From: PVC group bacterium
GTDB taxonomy: Bacteria > Verrucomicrobiota > Kiritimatiellia > CAIKKV01 > PXCX01
Assembly (NCBI GenBank): GCA_003565195.1
Contig: PXCX01000162.1
Location: 1 to 9,286, forward strand
DNA: 9,286 nucleotides
Reading direction: 5' to 3'
The first letter of the stretch is position 1. Every line of letters starts with the position of its first letter. A program made the position numbers and the translations under genes. Shown here piece by piece: positions 6,220-9,286 of the stretch. The notes under the pieces were generated by a model. It had not been told where the DNA came from and ran no database searches. It saw only the letters and a list, made by a program, of their open reading frames with translations.

Positions 6220-7354
6220 ATGCAGGATGAAACACGCGAGTCTTTGATTAAGTTGCGCGAACGGCTGGCCGAGATGCGGGGGTATCTTTGACACCGATCG
6301 GCGCTTGAAAAAAATCAAGGAGCTGGATGCGCAGACTGCTGCACCCGATTTCTGGAATGATACCGACAAGGCGCGTTCGGTTTTGCGTGAGGCGACCCGG
6401 CAGCGGTTTGTGCTGGCGCCTTACCAGGAACTGTGTCGGACGGCGGACGACGCGGAATTGATGCTTGAACTTGCGGATGATGAGACCGATGAGAAGGAAC
6501 GGCGTACAGCGGTAGCGGCGGTCAATCAATCTTTGGAACGCGCGTCCAAAAAAATGAGGGATATGGAAATGCGCGCGTTGTTGAGTGACCGGTTCGATGC
6601 AAACAACGCCTACCTGATGCTGCACGCCGGCGCCGGTGGTACGGAGGCCTGCGACTGGGCGGATATGTTGTTGAGAATGTATCGGCGGTATTGTGAGGAG
6701 CACGGGTTTGCCATGGAGATGCTGGATGTCCAGGCCGGCGATGAAGCTGGCATCAAGAGTTGTCAGGCACACGTGGTTGCGACCGGTGCCTATGGCTATT
6801 TAAAGGCCGAACGCGGCGTCCATCGCCTGGTACGGATCAGTCCGTTTGATTCGAATAAGCGGCGGCATACCTCGTTTGTTTCGCTCGATATTGTCGCTGA
6901 AATTGATGAGGATATCGAGGTTGACTTGCGTGATGAAGATTTGCGCGTCGATACCTATCGTTCCAGCGGAGCGGGCGGACAACATGTCAACACAACCGAT
7001 TCGGCGATTCGTATCACCCATCTGCCGTCGGGGATTGTTGTCAGTTGTCAGGCTGAACGTTCGCAGCATAAGAACCGTTCGCAGGCCTTGAAAATGTTGC
7101 GTGCGCGCTTGTACGAATGGCAGCTTGACCGTCAGCGGCGTGACATGGAAAAGTTTTACGGTGAAAAAGGCGAGATTGCGTGGGGCAGCCAGATTCGTTC
7201 TTATGTCCTGCAACCGTATACCATGGTAAAGGATCATCGTACGGATACGTCAACCTCCAATGTAAATGCGGTATTGGATGGAGGTTTGGATGCGTTTATA
7301 GAAGCATACCTTAAGAAGAACGCAGCCGAAAACGCGCGTCGGGAGGCGTCATAA
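6220..7354 (+). CDS. prfB: Peptide chain release factor 2, made by +1 programmed frameshift
   Basis: RF2 ends translation at UGA and UAA codons by triggering peptidyl-tRNA hydrolysis on the ribosome. The gene is split. Codons 1-23 run from ATG 6220 to CTT 6286-6288 and are followed by TGA at 6289. The +1 frame continues from GAC at 6290 to TAA at 7352-7354. Joined, the protein has 377 residues (E. coli 365), with extra length at the C-terminus. The stop-recognition tripeptide SPF is at 207-209, marking RF2 rather than RF1. The catalytic GGQ is at 252-254 in SSGAGGQHVN. The residue before SGAGGQ is Ser, where E. coli K-12 has Thr and many bacteria have Ala or Ser. The family block SQHKNRSQALKMLRARLYE follows. 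Because RF2 reads UGA, the frameshift gives negative autoregulation: low RF2 favours the shift. yicC starts inside the stop codon. Confidence 0.97.
6277..6292 (+). promoter_or_regulatory. RF2 programmed +1 frameshift site
   Basis: CGGGGGTATCTTTGAC matches the E. coli prfB site (AGGGGGTATCTTTGAC) except for the first base. The elements are an internal Shine-Dalgarno-like GGGGG, a 3-nt spacer TAT, the slippery CTT codon, the in-frame TGA and the stimulatory C after it. Spacing is identical to E. coli. Loss of the leading A may slightly weaken anti-Shine-Dalgarno pairing; that is inference. Confidence 0.95.
7341..7346 (+). promoter_or_regulatory. yicC ribosome binding site (decides the upstream ATG)
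   Basis: GGGAGG inside the end of prfB is 7 nt from ATG 7354. This favours 7354 over the internal ATG at 7402 (the Met of SMTGYGRG), which lacks an equally good site. Confidence 0.7.
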
Positions 7355-8268
7355 TGCGATCGGCCGACGATCAACAAGCACCGGGGCACGGACTGCGCAG
7401 CATGACCGGCTACGGGCGCGGCGAATCGGCGGAAGGTGCGTTCACGGCCGTTGCCGAAATCAACAGCGTTAATCGCCGTCAACTCGATGTTCGTTTGCAG
7501 TTACCGCGTTGGCTTGCCTTACGCGAAGCCATTTTTACCGATCGGGTCAAGGCCCGGTTGTCGCGCGGCCATGTGAACGCGTCGGTTCAGGTGATATCGA
7601 AGGAAGCAGCCGACGGGGTTAACGGGGTGTCGTACGCTCAGTTACATTCGGCCGTCGAAGCGATTCGCAAAACCGCCGCGAAACTGGGCTTGACCGACGA
7701 TTTGTCCGCGTCGCATTTGTTGCAATTATCAGCCGGACCGGGGGCGTCTCAGGAGACGGGTCCGCATGCGGCGGCTGAATCCGCCGCGGTTACCGCTTTT
7801 GCAAAGGCGTTGGATGAGCTATGCAGGATGCGCGCCGTGGAGGGGGCAAGGTTGGAATGCGACTTGCGGCAACATCTGGAATCGTTGCGCCTGCGCGTAA
7901 GCGCGATTGAGGCATGTGCGCCAGACATTCCGGTTGCCTATCGGGAGTTGTTGCAACGACGTCTGTCCGAGGCCGGTCATGCAGCCGCGCTCGACGACGA
8001 GGTGTTGCGACGCGAGCTGCTGCTTTTCGCCACCCGATCCGATGTTACCGAGGAGATAACCCGCCTGTACAGTCATTTTGAGCAGGTATCCGAATTTCTT
8101 CAGAAGTCTGAACCGGTGGGACGTGCGCTTGATTTTCTTGTGCAGGAAATGTCCCGTGAAATCAATACTCTTGGCGCGAAAGCCGCAGATGCTCGGATAT
8201 CGCGTGAGGTGGTCGGGTTCAAAACGGAACTGGATCGTTTTCGTGAACAGGTACAGAATGTAGAATAA
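7354..8268 (+). CDS. yicC: YicC family endoribonuclease
   Basis: YicC proteins form a conserved family reported to act as endoribonucleases in RNA turnover; exact targets here are unknown. The 304 residues fit the family (about 290). The N-terminal domain opens with SMTGYGRG at 16-23 and carries EINSVNRRQLDVR at 35-47. The C-terminal DUF1732-type domain includes TRSDVTEEITRL at 227-238, GRALDFLVQEMSREINTLGA at 256-275, and ends REQVQNVE, very like the E. coli REQIQNIE. Most homologues begin MIRSMTGYGRG; this one has about 13 extra residues (MRSADDQQAPGHGL). The first ATG is supported by GGGAGG and by its overlap with the prfB stop (TAATG), which implies coupled translation. gmk begins 2 nt after the stop. 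YicC next to gmk is a common bacterial arrangement. Confidence 0.94.
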   Translation: MRSADDQQAPGHGLRSMTGYGRGESAEGAFTAVAEINSVNRRQLDVRLQLPRWLALREAIFTDRVKARLSRGHVNASVQVISKEAADGVNGVSYAQLHSAVEAIRKTAAKLGLTDDLSASHLLQLSAGPGASQETGPHAAAESAAVTAFAKALDELCRMRAVEGARLECDLRQHLESLRLRVSAIEACAPDIPVAYRELLQRRLSEAGHAAALDDEVLRRELLLFATRSDVTEEITRLYSHFEQVSEFLQKSEPVGRALDFLVQEMSREINTLGAKAADARISREVVGFKTELDRFREQVQNVE

Positions 8269-8270
8269 AG

Positions 8271-8927
8271 ATGAATGACAAGACGTTCCATTCAGGCGGT
8301 GAGCGAGGGCATCAACGACCTTTGCTGCTGGTTGTTTCCGCCCCTTCAGGCGGCGGGAAAACCACCTTGTGCCGGCGGCTGTTGGATGCTTCACCCCAGA
8401 TGCGATACTCGATTTCCTGTACGACACGACCGCCGCGCGGCAATGAAGTAGACGGACGCGACTATTATTTTCTGACGCCGGCCCAGTTTGCGGACCGGGT
8501 GGCGCGGGGTGATTTTCTCGAACATGCCTGCGTTCATGACCACCGCTACGGTACGCCGCGTTCCGGAATTGAATCCGCCCTCCAGGCTGGCTTCGATATT
8601 GTGCTGGATATTGACGTGCAGGGCGCCCACGCTTTGCGCACGAAGGTAGCCCGGTTGTCGTCCAACGATCTTGTGCGGCATGCATACGTCGATGTGTTTG
8701 TCGAACCGCCGTCACTGGATATTCTTGAGAAACGGTTGCGCGATCGTGGCGAGGATGATGAGGCGGTGGTGACGCGCCGATTACAAAATGCGCGTGCCGA
8801 ACTGGCGGCAGGCAATCAATACGGGTACCGCATCGTGAACGACAACCTTGATACGGCAACGGTTGCGCTGCGTTCAATTGTCATTGCTGAACATCATCGC
8901 AATCTTGGCCGAAAAGGGGACCTATGA
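8271..8927 (+). CDS. gmk: Guanylate kinase
   Basis: Guanylate kinase phosphorylates GMP to GDP with ATP, feeding GTP and dGTP synthesis. At 218 residues it is slightly longer than E. coli (207). The P-loop SAPSGGGKTT is at 23-32. The GMP-binding block TTRPPRGNEVDGRDYYF is at 51-67, FLEHA at 82-86, YGTPR at 93-97 and LDIDVQGA at 112-119. The LID region RLRDRGEDDEAVVTRRL is at 155-171, and IVNDNLDTA near the C-terminus is typical. Relative to E. coli there is a short insertion of roughly 10 residues around 126-137 (VARLSSNDLVRH) and an N-terminal extension of about 13 residues. The ATG at 8271 lacks a clear ribosome binding site, so translation probably depends on coupling to yicC, 2 nt upstream. 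An in-frame TTG at 8322 would remove the extension but is less likely. Its stop overlaps the coaBC start. Confidence 0.97.
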   Translation: MNDKTFHSGGERGHQRPLLLVVSAPSGGGKTTLCRRLLDASPQMRYSISCTTRPPRGNEVDGRDYYFLTPAQFADRVARGDFLEHACVHDHRYGTPRSGIESALQAGFDIVLDIDVQGAHALRTKVARLSSNDLVRHAYVDVFVEPPSLDILEKRLRDRGEDDEAVVTRRLQNARAELAAGNQYGYRIVNDNLDTATVALRSIVIAEHHRNLGRKGDL

Positions 8928-9286
8928 AACAAGATTACCGTGTTTTACTGGGAGTGACCGGATCGATTGCCGCATACAAAGCCGTCGAGCTGCTTCGTTG
9001 CATGCAGCGCAAGGGATGGTCGGTGCGGGTTGTGATGACACGAGCTGCCACAGAATTTGTCGGCGAATTAACGTTTCGTACGCTTTCGCGGCAGCCGGTT
9101 GGCATCGATATGTTTGCCGCTCCCGACCAATGGGAACCGGCCCATATTGCCCTTGCGCAATATGCCGATATCATGCTGATTGCCCCGTGTACCGCGAATG
9201 TGATCGCCAAAATGGCCCACGGCATTGCCGACGACCTGCTGAGTTGTACGGCGTTGAGTGTGGAGGCGCCGCTGGTGGTGGCGCCC
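8924..9286 (+). CDS. coaBC: CoaBC (Dfp) flavoprotein, N-terminal 121 residues (cut by window edge)
   Basis: CoaBC is the bifunctional phosphopantothenoylcysteine synthetase/decarboxylase of coenzyme A synthesis. Only part of the N-terminal FMN-dependent decarboxylase (CoaC) domain is visible. It begins with the flavin-binding motif VTGSIAAYKAVELLR at 11-25. The catalytic histidine is H74 in EPAHIALAQYAD, equivalent to E. coli H75. LIAPCTANVIAKMAHGIADD at 85-104 corresponds to the APATAD region of E. coli Dfp; Cys at 88 replaces the usual Ala. The start overlaps the gmk stop (ATGA, 4 nt), and AGGGGA is only 3 nt upstream, so translation is likely coupled. The synthetase domain lies beyond the right edge, so a stand-alone CoaC-type decarboxylase cannot be excluded from this window, though the gmk neighbourhood favours full CoaBC. 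Confidence 0.9.
   Translation, partial: MKQDYRVLLGVTGSIAAYKAVELLRCMQRKGWSVRVVMTRAATEFVGELTFRTLSRQPVGIDMFAAPDQWEPAHIALAQYADIMLIAPCTANVIAKMAHGIADDLLSCTALSVEAPLVVAP

Noticed and set aside
6289..6291. prfB as a pseudogene because of an in-frame stop
   Set aside because: The TGA sits in a textbook RF2 frameshift signal, and the downstream frame is complete with SPF and GGQ.
7819..8877. 352-residue open frame on the minus strand opposite yicC and gmk
   Set aside because: It lies fully antisense to two genes with clear family motifs, has low-complexity Arg/His/Pro-rich text and no recognisable domain. It is a codon-bias shadow.

Overview
This is an ordinary chromosomal housekeeping segment with eight protein genes. 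Two are cut by the window edges. The genes sit in two divergent blocks. I see no mobile element, CRISPR array, RNA gene, prophage or defence cassette, and no undescribed system. The unusual features are small ones: tandem repeats beside promoters, a recoding site, non-AUG or ambiguous starts, and a gene missing from a familiar cluster.

Left block, minus strand, read right to left: eno (enolase), a short FtsB/DivIC-type septum protein, gyrB, then gyrA running off the left edge. eno and ftsB are 24 nt apart and probably co-transcribed. gyrB has its own strong-looking promoter (extended -10 TGTTATAAT) in the 223-nt gap after ftsB. A 13-bp tandem repeat lies just upstream of that promoter. gyrA follows gyrB after 63 nt that contain a hairpin, so the two gyrase subunits are probably made from one transcript.

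Centre, 5976-6219: a divergent intergenic region. It carries a plausible eno promoter leftward, with an 11-bp direct repeat abutting its -35, and a plausible prfB promoter rightward.

Right block, plus strand: prfB (release factor 2, with the classic in-frame UGA +1 frameshift), yicC (endoribonuclease family), gmk (guanylate kinase) and coaBC (pantothenate/CoA synthesis, cut by the right edge). The junctions are tight (TAATG overlap, 2-nt gap, ATGA overlap), so this looks like one translationally coupled operon. rpoZ, which often sits between gmk and coaBC, is absent.

Organism: a Gram-negative-type bacterium of moderate GC. The 809-residue GyrB carries the long insertion in its TOPRIM half, which argues against Firmicutes. 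The GyrB N-terminal wording (RGLHHCVFEAVDNSIDEAL) and the gene order suggest to me the PVC superphylum (Verrucomicrobia, Lentisphaerae or Kiritimatiellae). That is recall-based inference, not a demonstrated placement.
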